Numbered from the stretch's first letter, positions 7,388 through 16,149 are shown. The stretch is 64,000 nt of DNA from an uncultured Pseudomonadales bacterium (GCA_947494095.1 CANLTI010000012.1:1-64000); one strand, 5' to 3'. Translations and numbers: made by a program. The notes: generated by a model from the sequence alone, not told the origin.

Positions 7388-9751
7388 ATGGATAAGTTGC
7401 TAGAAATCAAAACAGACCACTGGGATTTAACGATTTGGGCTAACGGCGTCGATCGGCGTAGGCACCAGCTTAAGCGCGTTATTGCTAGCCGCCCAAATGC
7501 TGAATATCTCGGTAGTGAACTACGTTTTAGCCCCGCTGTTAAATTGAAGAGTTTTACGTTGCTTAAACAAGCAGAAGAAGCATTGGAAGTCGACTGCCAG
7601 TCCCTTGCAATTGATTCACCTGTGTTTTTTGAAAATACGCAATATCAATTAGAGTGGGTGTTTGATAAAGGCGTTTGCGGCGCGGCGATACATCACAAGC
7701 TCTCTCGTATTCAAGATGGCTTTCAGTTTGCCAATTCTCGCTGTCTGGCCCGTTTGTTTGGCTCGGTGAATACAGGCAATGATATTGGTTGGTTTCGGTT
7801 GCCTTTGGAGTATTTTTTAGAGGGTAAAAGGCACAGTATTAGTATCAGTTTTGAGGTGTTATCCACCAAAATATTAATGCATCAAGATTTACCCGCAATG
7901 TATCAAGCGATTGACAAAGATTACCCGCTGTGGCGCTTTAGTGCCAATAGCACGGCCGAGCAAGAGGCTTCATCTTCTGGTGGGCGCGAGAAATTCCCGC
8001 TGATGTGGTTGGCCCAGTTTGAACAATTAAAAGCAGAGTTTGATAAGGGCCTAAAGGTTATTGCGAACGCGCCCCATAGTCGTTTACAGGCGAATCAAAA
8101 CTATAAACAAGCGGACAAAATCAAAGGTCGTATTACGCCCAAATTAGCGCAAAAAATACAGCAAGATATTCACGCTAAACACTTTGATAAACGCTATTTA
8201 GTCGAGCGTAAAGTACTGAGTGTGAATACGCCAGAAAATCGCTTTGTTAAACATATTACAGGGCAAGCCAAGCGAATACTCGAACAATTGCACGGCAAAT
8301 TACACGCCGCTAATCAAAAACCGGAAGTGGACGTTTATAGTGAGGATTACCTTGATCAGGTAAAGGGTTGGCAGCAACCGTTGCAAAGAATGTTAAGCCA
8401 GCCATTTATGCAAGAGGTGGGTGCCTATAAAGATCTGAATAAAGTTTCTTTGGTGCTTCAGCAAAAGGCGGGTTATTCATCTGTTTACCGGGTGTGGCAA
8501 GATCTTAAGTTGTATTTAGATTGTTTTGATCAGCAGGCTTTTATTAGCATGCGTACCATCGCGCAAATATATGAGGTGTGGTGTTTTATTGCGTTGCGTG
8601 ATTTGCTGGTACAGGCGCTTGGTTTTAAAGTTGTTGAAGGGAGTAAGGCGGGGCTGAGGGAAGAGGGTTTGGAGTTTAATTTTCTCAAAAATGCCAAAAG
8701 CTGCTTTCATCTTGAGCGTGATGATAATACTCAGCTTAAACTCTGGCATGAACCAACCTATAGTTCGGGTAGTACACCGTTAAAGGTTTTTACTGAAAGT
8801 CAGCGTCCAGATATTGTATTGGGAGCAATTTTTGAGGACGGCACCCAAGCCTATTGGTTATTTGATGCCAAATATCGCATTGATAGCCAAAGCGAAGAGG
8901 CTGATGATCGCGTACCGGTTGATGCGATTAATCAAATGCACCGCTACCGTGATGCGATTATTTATTCTGTGAAAGATAAGCACCGCGATGCTGAGCAAAA
9001 AAGCCGACCCGTAGCGGGCGCATTTGCGCTTTACCCCGGTTATTTTGAGCATCAAAACAAGCAAGGTAACCCTTATAGCTGTGCGATTAAAGAAGTTGGC
9101 ATAGGTGCTTTTGCATTGTTACCCAGTCAAGGTGGCGAGCACGCCAGTTGGTTGAAAAATTATTTGGTAGAGCAGTTGGGTGCTAAACCGGTGATCGAAG
9201 CACGCAACTATGCTAACAGGTACAGCGATGCGCTTTATGTTCGAGAGGCCTCGCGTATTCCATATCATGGAATGAAGCAGGTGCGCTATTCAGACTTAGT
9301 GATGACGGCAGCGCTAGCCGGTAAAAATGGACGCCAAAAAGAATATTTTGAACGTTTTAACAATGGTACTGCGCAGTATTACCATACTAAGAAAGATGTA
9401 TTTGAAAGTCGTTACAAACAGCATATTGTTAATGAAATATATTTTTTAGCTTTAGCAGTCAATGATGATAGAGATTCGAAATACAAACAGATTGATTGGC
9501 TGTGGCCTGTGACTTCTGTAATGGTAGTGCCTAGGTATAAAATTACGTTGGATCAGGCAGGCTCCGCAGGTGAAGGCTCGGAGCTCTATTATTTATTTAA
9601 GCTAGATAAACCGATTAAGCTACAGCGTACGATTAAGAAAGTGTTTCATCGGCCTATTAAGCATACCTTTAAGCTTACTACGCTTAAAAAATTACAGCAG
9701 GCAGAAGAATTCAGTGCATTGGAGACAGTTTACCCTGAGGCTTTGGCTTAG
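7388..9751 (+). CDS. McrC-like DUF2357 / PD-(D/E)xK nuclease
   Basis: Predicted nuclease subunit partnering the McrB-like motor. The 787-residue protein has an N-terminal DUF2357-type region (about 90-350, with WFRLPLEYFLEGKRHSIS), then a PD-(D/E)xK core: IYEVWCF near 395, RPDIVL near 473-478 and LFDAKYR near 492-498, giving the E...D...DxK metal and catalytic residues. About 230 further residues form a C-terminal domain that I do not recognise. ATG at 7388 is preferred to GTG at 7382. It is the last gene of the operon. A 10-bp-stem hairpin lies 60-100 bases downstream. A fragment of this gene (8918-8959) is echoed near 10153. Confidence 0.88.
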   Translation: MDKLLEIKTDHWDLTIWANGVDRRRHQLKRVIASRPNAEYLGSELRFSPAVKLKSFTLLKQAEEALEVDCQSLAIDSPVFFENTQYQLEWVFDKGVCGAAIHHKLSRIQDGFQFANSRCLARLFGSVNTGNDIGWFRLPLEYFLEGKRHSISISFEVLSTKILMHQDLPAMYQAIDKDYPLWRFSANSTAEQEASSSGGREKFPLMWLAQFEQLKAEFDKGLKVIANAPHSRLQANQNYKQADKIKGRITPKLAQKIQQDIHAKHFDKRYLVERKVLSVNTPENRFVKHITGQAKRILEQLHGKLHAANQKPEVDVYSEDYLDQVKGWQQPLQRMLSQPFMQEVGAYKDLNKVSLVLQQKAGYSSVYRVWQDLKLYLDCFDQQAFISMRTIAQIYEVWCFIALRDLLVQALGFKVVEGSKAGLREEGLEFNFLKNAKSCFHLERDDNTQLKLWHEPTYSSGSTPLKVFTESQRPDIVLGAIFEDGTQAYWLFDAKYRIDSQSEEADDRVPVDAINQMHRYRDAIIYSVKDKHRDAEQKSRPVAGAFALYPGYFEHQNKQGNPYSCAIKEVGIGAFALLPSQGGEHASWLKNYLVEQLGAKPVIEARNYANRYSDALYVREASRIPYHGMKQVRYSDLVMTAALAGKNGRQKEYFERFNNGTAQYYHTKKDVFESRYKQHIVNEIYFLALAVNDDRDSKYKQIDWLWPVTSVMVVPRYKITLDQAGSAGEGSELYYLFKLDKPIKLQRTIKKVFHRPIKHTFKLTTLKKLQQAEEFSALETVYPEALA

Positions 9752-9809
9752 GGGCGAGGGAGAAATACTTTATTCAATAATACTTGTTCCCTATCTCCTC
9801 TGCTGCGTT

Positions 9810-9849
9810 GCTCGAAGAGTTACAGGCCCCGGCATGCGCCTCTTCGAGC
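9810..9849 (+). terminator. Hairpin after the restriction operon
   Basis: GCTCGAAGAG (9810-9819) pairs perfectly with CTCTTCGAGC (9840-9849) across a 20-base loop. No T-run follows, so it may be a processing or weak termination structure and not a classical terminator. The rest of 9752-10130 has no gene I recognise. Confidence 0.45.
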
Positions 9850-10130
9850 GCCTTGCTGAGAAAACAGGGCCCTGCGCCTAATTGGACAAACTATTATTTC
9901 CTCTCTCTTTAATCGGAGTCTCTTGATTCAAAATACCCGTTAGGCCAGTGCGGAATGCGTTGCCAAAACTTTTGAGACAGGATGCGGAGTCTTTCAAGCT
10001 AGTTGTCATAAAAAAGTTAATCAGTTGTCAATTTTTCAGGGTTTAGCGCTACGCTCTCGATAAAATTTCAGTTGCGGATGTCACGAGACCACCGGGTAGG
10101 GTTTTGTGCTTTAGCCGCTTCGTAGAAGGC

Positions 10131-10145
10131 GAGTGCCTGTCCCTA
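10131..10145 (+). repeat. AGTGCCTGTCCCT junction motif
   Basis: Isolated copy of the motif that fills the 1-2545 mosaic, here without a family A body. It lies directly before a copied fragment of the nuclease gene and the IS3 remnant, so the motif again marks a junction to a 3' gene fragment. Confidence 0.8.
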
Positions 10146-10152
10146 ATAAGTG

Positions 10153-10189
10153 GTTGATTAATCAAATGCACCACTACCGTGATGCGATA
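10153..10189 (+). pseudogene. Duplicated scrap of the DUF2357 nuclease gene
   Basis: GTTGAT-TAATCAAATGCAC, then CACTACCGTGATGCGAT, repeats 8918-8959 of the nuclease gene (encoding VDAINQMHRYRDAI). It has one substitution in the shared middle part and a 5-base deletion between GAT repeats, which breaks the frame. It may be a relic of a second copy of the gene set or of a local rearrangement. Confidence 0.7.
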
Positions 10190-10212
10190 ACAAAAGCTAG
10201 AAAAAAGCGAGA

Positions 10213-10473
10213 ACAGACGTAACTAAAAAAAGTAACTTAAAGACTGAATGGATACCTAAAAAGGGATTGCCTAATTACCTGTATGCTAAGCATGCGGTGA
10301 ATGATTATATTCTGCGCTATTACCATTGCATCCGACCTCACAAGTATAATGACGGCTTGACGCCGCTCCAAAAAGAACAGCTTCACAAAAAAATCTCTAA
10401 ACTCGTGACCAGATGGGTTGACCACAACAAGTATCCCTGTATTGCTCTCAAAACTTCGGAATCGAGTAAATAA
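10213..10473 (+). pseudogene. IS3-family transposase (OrfB) C-terminal remnant
   Basis: The open frame reads LKTEWIPKKGLPNYLYAKHAVNDYILRYYHCIRPHKYNDGLTPLQKEQ. This is the end of an IS3-type DDE integrase core: the last catalytic Glu in LKTEW, then the Y-N/H-x-x-RPH...GLTP block. The upstream catalytic Asp residues are missing. About 27 residues follow the usual end (WVDHNKYPCIALKTSESSK), probably read-through into flanking DNA. No inverted repeat ends were identified. Confidence 0.75.
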
Positions 10474-10625
10474 CTATAATTGAGATATAGCATCAGGTTG
10501 GTGGGTTTGCTGTGTGATACATTAAAGTTTCATTAAATAAGCGCTTGATAGCGCTTATTTTTTAAAAGGTATTGTATTTTAGTGGCCCTGCAGGGCTGTA
10601 AAGTAAAATGGTAGGAATCTTTATT

Positions 10626-12059
10626 ATGCTTATTAGGCAATATTTAATGGCGGGGCTCGCTCTTTCGAGCTTAGCGGGTTGTGTCGCATCCGGTGAGGGT
10701 ACAAGCGTATCATCACAAAATCTATCTTCACACTCTATGTCATCAGCGAGTAGCCATCCTCGCTCAAGTGCAATAATTTCTAGTCAGAGTAGCGCTACTT
10801 CTAGTAGTAGTTTAATCACCAGTTTACCGAGCAGCAGTTTAAGTAGTTCGGTGAGCTCTGTATCTAGCATTACACTGATAAGCTCTAGCTCTGTATCTAG
10901 CATTACACTGATAAGCTCTAGCTCTAGCTCTAGCTCTAGCTCTATTTCTAGCTCTAGCTCTAGCTCTAGCTCTAGCTCTAGCTCTAGCTCTATTTCTAGC
11001 TCTAGTTCTAGTTCTAGTTCTAGCTCTAGTGCCGTTAACGAAAATATTGCTTTATTAGCATTTGGAAAGACGGGTATTTTTAGTACTCAATTTAATACCG
11101 ATACGCTTATGTTTTCAGGCATTAATCGTGTGAATAACGATGCGCCTAATTATGCGGTTGTGAGTCGTCAATCGATTATTTACACCAGCGAAGATAATTT
11201 AGCGCGTGCCTATACATGGGATGGTACAAGCTTAACGTTGTTAAATGAAAGGTCTACAACCGAGCGCAATTCCTATATCGCCCTTAATCCACAAGAAACG
11301 CATATTGCTTTAACAAGCTTTGCTAATGGCGATGTGTCGGTATTTGGTCTAAATGCTAACGGTAGAATTAAAAACGATGGCGTTGTTATTAGCCGTACAA
11401 GCACAACGGCTCGAGGCCATTGGATTGAATGGGATGCTAGCGGCGAAAACCTTTATGTCGTTCAGTATGGAGAAGATGCAATTGTACGCCATGGCTTTAA
11501 TCCAGCAACGGGTGCTCTCGACCCTAATGGCGTTGTTGTATGGCAAGGCGCCGCTGGCAGTGCGCCGCGCCACATTGTTTTTCACCCCACTAATGGCCAT
11601 GTATATATTGCTAACGAACGCTCAAATGAAGTGATTACAGCAAAAGTACTGGCCGATGGTTCATTTGATGAGGTGCAACGTTTAAGCTCGCTGGCACCAG
11701 GGGTTATGGGTATTACAACGGTGGCGCATATTCGTATCGCTAATGACAAAAACATTTTATATGTATCGAGCCGCGATAAAACTGATGATACGGCGACTGA
11801 ACGTGGCCAGGATGGCATATTGGCCTATCGTATTAGGCCTAATGGTAAATTGCGACTTATTGAAATCGAAGATCAAACGATTGACTTTCCTCGTTCTTTT
11901 TTACTATCGGAGGCTGAAAATCTTATGTTTGTAGGCAATCAGCATACCGGTTCTATTAGTGTGTTATCGCTAGGCATGGCAGGCGAGTTGGATTTTGTTC
12001 TAGAATCTGATCCAGACATTACAGGCGTCACCTTTATACTTAAGCCACCCGTATTGTAA
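10626..12059 (+). CDS. Poly-serine-linker lipoprotein with predicted beta-propeller
   Basis: 477 residues. The first 20 form a lipoprotein signal (MLIRQYLMAG..LSSLAGC) with lipobox LAGC. About 120 residues almost entirely of serine follow, encoded by an AGCTCT hexanucleotide array and one 30-bp tandem duplication (VSSITLIS twice). The remaining 330 residues have repeats with HPTNGHVYIANERSNEV and LSEAENLMFVGNQHTGSISVL, typical of lactonase/YVTN-like seven-bladed propellers. Such poly-Ser linkers join domains of secreted proteins in Cellvibrionaceae. ATG at 10626 is preferred to 10608 because AGGA lies 10 bases upstream. The likely site is the outer membrane or cell surface; the substrate is unknown. 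Confidence 0.8.
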   Translation: MLIRQYLMAGLALSSLAGCVASGEGTSVSSQNLSSHSMSSASSHPRSSAIISSQSSATSSSSLITSLPSSSLSSSVSSVSSITLISSSSVSSITLISSSSSSSSSSISSSSSSSSSSSSSSSISSSSSSSSSSSSAVNENIALLAFGKTGIFSTQFNTDTLMFSGINRVNNDAPNYAVVSRQSIIYTSEDNLARAYTWDGTSLTLLNERSTTERNSYIALNPQETHIALTSFANGDVSVFGLNANGRIKNDGVVISRTSTTARGHWIEWDASGENLYVVQYGEDAIVRHGFNPATGALDPNGVVVWQGAAGSAPRHIVFHPTNGHVYIANERSNEVITAKVLADGSFDEVQRLSSLAPGVMGITTVAHIRIANDKNILYVSSRDKTDDTATERGQDGILAYRIRPNGKLRLIEIEDQTIDFPRSFLLSEAENLMFVGNQHTGSISVLSLGMAGELDFVLESDPDITGVTFILKPPVL

Positions 12060-12101
12060 GTCGTTTAGGGTAAGCTTTTTGTGAGAAGTACCCACATTAT
12101 T

Positions 12102-12148
12102 AATACGTAAAAAAGGGCATTGTTACAATAATGCCCTTTTTACGTATT
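12102..12148. terminator. Bidirectional intrinsic terminator
   Basis: AATACGTAAAAAAGGGCATT pairs with AATGCCCTTTTTACGTATT around a short TGTTACAAT-type loop. A and T runs on both sides let it work on either strand. It terminates the lipoprotein gene and separates it from the repeats beyond. Confidence 0.85.
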
Positions 12149-12300
12149 ATACAGCCTCTTTATTCAATTAAATGACGCTGTATAATTCTATGTGCCAGGC
12201 TAGTTGTCACAACACTTGCAGAAACACTTGCAGGGACACTCACTCAAAATTTCTCTCGAAGTTAAGTAATAACGGTAAATGATGGAGGAATGACGGGGGA

Positions 12301-12513
12301 GGAATGACGGGACAGGCACTCGTTTTAATAACCTTCAAGCATAAAAAATCAAAGCTAATATCATTTGGTTTTAACACGCTTACCGGCGCGCACGTTTAAA
12401 ACCGACGGGGATCGATTTCTTTGGCCCTTATGCGTCGGGAACGCGTATGGAGTGCCCATGGATGGCTTGAACGCGCCAGAGAAACCTATACACGGCGGTG
12501 TCATATTGGCACT
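12301..12513 (-). repeat. Family A dispersed repeat, copy 6 (inverted)
   Basis: Reverse-oriented copy on the right edge of the island. It starts with GGGACAGGCACTCGTTTTAATA, passes through CTTATGCGTCGGGAACGCG and CCATGGATGGCTTGAACGCG, and ends near CACGGCGGTG. The opposite orientation to copies 1-5 means the restriction genes lie between inverted repeats. Confidence 0.85.
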
Positions 12514-12598
12514 CGTTTTAGCACTCGTTTCAATAAGCCCCAAGCATAAATACTAAAGCTAATATCACTTGGTTTTAACACGCTTACAATTAAATGAC

Positions 12599-12799
12599 GG
12601 GACAGGCACTCGTTTTAATAACCTTCAAGCATAAAAAATCAAAGCTAATATCATTTGGTTTTAACACGCTTACCGGCGCGCACGTTTAAAACCGACGGGG
12701 ATCGATTTCTTTGGCCCTTATGCGTCGGGAACGCGTATGGAGTGCCCATGGATAGTTGGAACCTGCCAGAGAAATCTATACGCGGCGGTGCTACATTAA
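12599..12799 (-). repeat. Family A dispersed repeat, copy 7 (inverted)
   Basis: Nearly identical to copy 6 for the first 150 bases, then diverges at the GGATAGTTGGAACCTGCCAG variant of the core. Copies 6 and 7 are a tandem pair about 298 bp apart. Reading frames across them (encoding GDRFLWPLCVGNAYGVPMD) are repeat-derived. Confidence 0.85.
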
Positions 12800-12847
12800 T
12801 AAGCGCGAGAAAAAAGCGCGAGAACAGGCGTCACGCAGCAATATATT

Positions 12848-12903
12848 AGAGCATGTATATTAGAGTGCGTATGTTAGAGCACGTATGTTAGAGCACGTTG
12901 ACG
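12848..12903 (+). repeat. 14-bp tandem repeat, four units
   Basis: AGAGCATGTATATT, AGAGTGCGTATGTT, AGAGCACGTATGTT and AGAGCACGTTGACG follow one another with a 14-base period and small changes, just downstream of the esterase gene's 3' end. The function is unknown. Confidence 0.8.
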
Positions 12904-12938
12904 TCCCCGCGCAGTGTTGAATACGCTAGGCAGCGCTG

Positions 12939-13607
12939 TTAAGGTTGAGCCAAGGCTTTAATCAAAAAACGGCCAATATCCTGTATTTGCTGGGGGCTAA
13001 CGGTATGCTCCATGGGGTAGCGGCGGTAGGTCACGGTGTAACCATTATCTTCAAAAGATTTTTTGGCCTCCAAGCCTAGGCCTTCTGGCACTACTGTATC
13101 TTGGCTGCCGTGGTGGATTTCGATCGGTAATGCTTTATTGGTAGCGTCAAAGGTTACTGATGCTGCGGTGGGAAAGTAAGTAGACAGCCCTAACACTGCC
13201 GCTAAAGGTTTTGGATAGCGCGCTGCCACATGATAAACCACAGCCCCACCTTGTGAAAAACCCGCCAAAACAATGCGCTCGCTAGGAATACCTCGCGTAA
13301 CTTCACGCTCAATAAGGCTTGTAATGTAGTCTGCCGACTGCTGCAACTGCTGCCCGTTAATTTGCCGACCACTATTATCCATCGACAGTATGTCATACCA
13401 TGCTGGCATGAAGTAATGGCCATTAATAGTCACCGGTAAATGCGGTGCATTAGGGAAGACAAAGCGTACAGCCAACGAACTGGGCAGACCCAACTCGGGT
13501 ACTACGGGCACAAAATCGTTACCATTGGCGCCCAACCCGTGCAGCCAAATAACAGTGGCGCTAGGGTTAACAGCTGTTTCAATTTCTATTGGGGGAAGGT
13601 CAAACAT
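12939..13607 (-). CDS. Alpha/beta-hydrolase carboxylesterase
   Basis: 222-residue cytoplasmic esterase of the Abhydrolase_2 (phospholipase/carboxylesterase, EstB-like) family, hydrolysing short acyl esters or lysophospholipids. It shows IWLHGLGANGNDF near the start, the nucleophile elbow GFSQGG, the Asp of HHGSQDTVVP, and the His of YPMEHTVSP near the C terminus, a complete Ser-Asp-His triad. ATG at 13607 gives the usual family length; a TTG 39 bases upstream would add an unlikely leader. A family B MITE lies 68 bases upstream of the start and may affect its promoter. Confidence 0.9.
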   Translation of the reverse strand: MFDLPPIEIETAVNPSATVIWLHGLGANGNDFVPVVPELGLPSSLAVRFVFPNAPHLPVTINGHYFMPAWYDILSMDNSGRQINGQQLQQSADYITSLIEREVTRGIPSERIVLAGFSQGGAVVYHVAARYPKPLAAVLGLSTYFPTAASVTFDATNKALPIEIHHGSQDTVVPEGLGLEAKKSFEDNGYTVTYRRYPMEHTVSPQQIQDIGRFLIKALAQP

Positions 13608-13674
13608 AAATAGGCCTAGATCAGTGAAAATGCTAGTGTAAGGCAATTTGGCACAAGCTCAACTAAGAATAAGA

Positions 13675-13835
13675 GTAACTATTCAGGTGTGCCGGAGTTG
13701 GGCGCTAATGAATCATTTACTGGGCCGCTCAAGCCATCCATGGTCGCTATATAAGCGCTCCCGGCGCTTAAATGCCCAGAAAATAATCCATCAGCACCCG
13801 TCAGGTGAGGTGTATCAGCTGAGCTGAATAGTTAC
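13675..13835 (-). mobile_element. Family B MITE, copy 1 (161 bp, short form)
   Basis: Bounded by GTAACTATTCAG and its exact complement CTGAATAGTTAC, and flanked directly on both sides by GAATAAGA (13667-13674 and 13836-13843), an 8-bp target duplication. It has no coding capacity. Compared with the other intact copies it lacks an internal 48-base block. Ends beginning GTAA with 8-bp duplications are the signature of IS66-family transposition. The rest of the 13608-14046 gap has no gene. Confidence 0.92.
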
Positions 13836-14046
13836 GAATAAGATCAGTGCTGTAGCGCACTTAATCTATCAAAAGCAGCCAACTGCTTTACAGTGCTTTA
13901 TGACAGCCAGCTTGAAATACTGCGAGAGTTTATCTTGCACGTAGCGGTTGTATCCTTTCTCGTTTATTCTAATGTTTACATTACCCAGGGGTAGTCGACT
14001 ATATTTTGCGCGTTAACCCCCTTACATTCCGCTTGGATACCTTTTA

Positions 14047-14973
14047 ATGTCAGTCAAGTCCTTTAGTTTATTGCTCGTTTTGTCGGCCTTATGGGGTGCA
14101 TCTTTTTTGTTTATGAGAGTCGGCGCGCCAGAGTTTGGCCCCGTTAGTTTGATTTTCATTCGCATGGGGGTGGGGGTGCTGGCTTTACTGCCTTTTTTTG
14201 CCAATACAAAATTGTGGATCAGTATTGGCAAAAATGCTAAGCCCTTACTGATACTTGGCCTGACTAACCATGTGATTCCTTTTGTTGCACTCTCTTATGC
14301 GGCTTTATCTTTGGAGTCCGGCTTTACATCACTGATTAACTCGACGACACCCATTTTTACAGCGGTTATTGCCGCATTATTTTTTGCCTCGACGATTAAG
14401 CCAAGCCAAAGTGTGGGCTTGGTGGTTGCTGTGATTGGTGTTGTCATTTTATCGGCCGACAAAATGAGTTTTGGTAGCCAAGGAACAGGCTGGGCTGTAG
14501 CGGCAGGGTTGCTGGCGGCTAGCGCCTATGGTTTTGCAGGTAATTATACCAAGCATGCTTTAGGGCACCTTAGCGCCACTGAAATTACTGTGGGTAGTAT
14601 GTTGGCCTCTACTTGCATACTTATTGTTCCGGGTATTGTATTTTGGCCCGCAAACAACCCTAGCGGCCAAGCTTGGGTCAGCGCCCTCTTACTCGCAGTT
14701 GCGTCTACCGGTATTGCCTTTATTATTTACTTTAAAATCATGAAAGACTCTAGCGCCTTTATGGTGTCGAATGTTACCTTATTGGTACCTATTTTTGCGA
14801 TTAGTTGGGGGATTTTTTTATTGGATGAATCACTGAGTTTAAGGCTAATTGTAGGAATGATTGTGACGCTTTTAGGTACGGCATTAACGTTAAAGCTTAT
14901 CCCCTTTAAACGATTTACATCAAAGCCGTCGCCTCTATCTGTGAGTGCATTGGATAAATTATCGAAAAAATAG
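14047..14973 (+). CDS. EamA-family (DMT) permease
   Basis: 308-residue inner-membrane transporter with about ten hydrophobic helices in two EamA halves. The first begins LLLVLSALWGASFLFMRVGAPEFGPVSLIFIRM, a typical EamA start with the WGxxF motif; the second begins near GTGWAVAAGLLAASAYGFAGNYTK. Members export amino acids, purines or other metabolites; the substrate cannot be told. ATG at 14047 begins immediately before the first helix. It appears to be a single gene. Confidence 0.88.
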   Translation: MSVKSFSLLLVLSALWGASFLFMRVGAPEFGPVSLIFIRMGVGVLALLPFFANTKLWISIGKNAKPLLILGLTNHVIPFVALSYAALSLESGFTSLINSTTPIFTAVIAALFFASTIKPSQSVGLVVAVIGVVILSADKMSFGSQGTGWAVAAGLLAASAYGFAGNYTKHALGHLSATEITVGSMLASTCILIVPGIVFWPANNPSGQAWVSALLLAVASTGIAFIIYFKIMKDSSAFMVSNVTLLVPIFAISWGIFLLDESLSLRLIVGMIVTLLGTALTLKLIPFKRFTSKPSPLSVSALDKLSKK

Positions 14974-14997
14974 AATAGCCATAAAAAAGGCCTACTC

Positions 14998-15060
14998 TTT
15001 TGCAAAGCCCACGCATCCATGCTAGCGCGGTCGCTAGATCAGCGAACGCGCTGCGTATTT
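14998..15060 (-). repeat. Degenerate family B fragment
   Basis: TTGCAAAGCCCACGCATCCATGC, then GGTCGCTA, corresponds to the internal block of the longer family B copies (TTGCAAAGTCTACCCCCACG...). No inverted ends are left. The rest of 14974-15263 shows no gene. Confidence 0.6.
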
Positions 15061-15263
15061 TTTCGCCCCAAAACAGTACGAAAGATTAATAAGTAGCTTG
15101 ATTGATTGTTTTTTTAACGGCGACCCAAATTTAAGGCAATCATAATCCTGTGCGACTTTTTTAAAAATAGACCGTTTATGGATGGACACTAATTAGACGC
15201 CTTGCCTTCTTTTCTTTAGAATGCTCGATCTTTCAGCTCATCCCTTTGCTATCGAGATTGCTT

Positions 15264-16148
15264 ATGCCTAACGTATTGTCTAGCCCAGCCGCTTCTAGCT
15301 CGCTGGTACTTAAACTGAGTTGTCATGATCGCCCGGGAATTGTGGCGGCGGTAGCAAACTTGTTTTCGTTGCAGGGCTTTAATATTCGGGAATCCTCGCA
15401 GTTTGAGGATGTGCATACGTCTTGTTTTTTTATGCGTACGGTTTTTGAATCGGTTGAGGGGCCTAAAGATATTACCGCGGTCAGAAGCGCATTTAAAGCG
15501 ATAGCAGAGCGTTATGGTATGGCTTGGACACTAAACGATAGAGCGGTTAAACCTAAGGTGTTGATTGCGGTAAGCCAGTGGGGGCACTGCCTCGACCATT
15601 TACTGAATAACCAAAAGCAAGGTTCGCTGCCGATAGAAATTACCGGTGTGCTATCGAATCATCAAACGATGCAGCCTTTATGTGAGTGGTATGGCGTGCC
15701 TTTTCATTACTTGCCTGTCACTAAAGAGACTAAAGCTGAGCAAGAACTGCAAATACTCGAGCTGTTTAAAGCCACTAGCAGCGAGCTATTGGTATTAGCG
15801 CGTTACATGCAAATACTCAGCGATGATATGTGCGCGCAGTTAAGCGGTAAAGCCATTAATATTCATCACTCATTTTTGCCTGGTTTTAAAGGCGCTAAGC
15901 CTTACCATCAAGCGTATGAGCGTGGTGTAAAGCTGATTGGCGCCACGGCACATTTTGTGACGGCTGATTTGGACGAAGGTCCGATTATTGAGCAGGCGGT
16001 AGAGCGAGTATCACACGCCCAAACACCCGATAAGTTGGTTGAAATAGGCCGTGATATCGAGGCTGTAGTATTAGGGCGCGCAGTGCGTTGGCACGCAGAG
16101 GATCGCGTTTTATTGAATGGCCACAAAACAGTGGTATTTAATAGTTAG
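15264..16148 (+). CDS. purU: Formyltetrahydrofolate deformylase
   Basis: Hydrolyses 10-formyl-THF to THF and formate, balancing one-carbon pools and supplying formate to PurT. The 294-residue protein has an N-terminal ACT domain (LSCHDRPGIVAAVANLFS) and a C-terminal formyltransferase-fold hydrolase domain with INIHHSFLPGFKGAKPYHQAYERGVKLIGATAHFV and DLDEGPIIEQ, including the catalytic Asn/His/Asp set. ATG at 15264 is preferred to the TTG at 15246. It is slightly longer than the usual 280 because of a serine/alanine-rich leader (MPNVLSSPAASSS). Confidence 0.93.
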   Translation: MPNVLSSPAASSSLVLKLSCHDRPGIVAAVANLFSLQGFNIRESSQFEDVHTSCFFMRTVFESVEGPKDITAVRSAFKAIAERYGMAWTLNDRAVKPKVLIAVSQWGHCLDHLLNNQKQGSLPIEITGVLSNHQTMQPLCEWYGVPFHYLPVTKETKAEQELQILELFKATSSELLVLARYMQILSDDMCAQLSGKAINIHHSFLPGFKGAKPYHQAYERGVKLIGATAHFVTADLDEGPIIEQAVERVSHAQTPDKLVEIGRDIEAVVLGRAVRWHAEDRVLLNGHKTVVFNS

Positions 16149-16149
16149 T

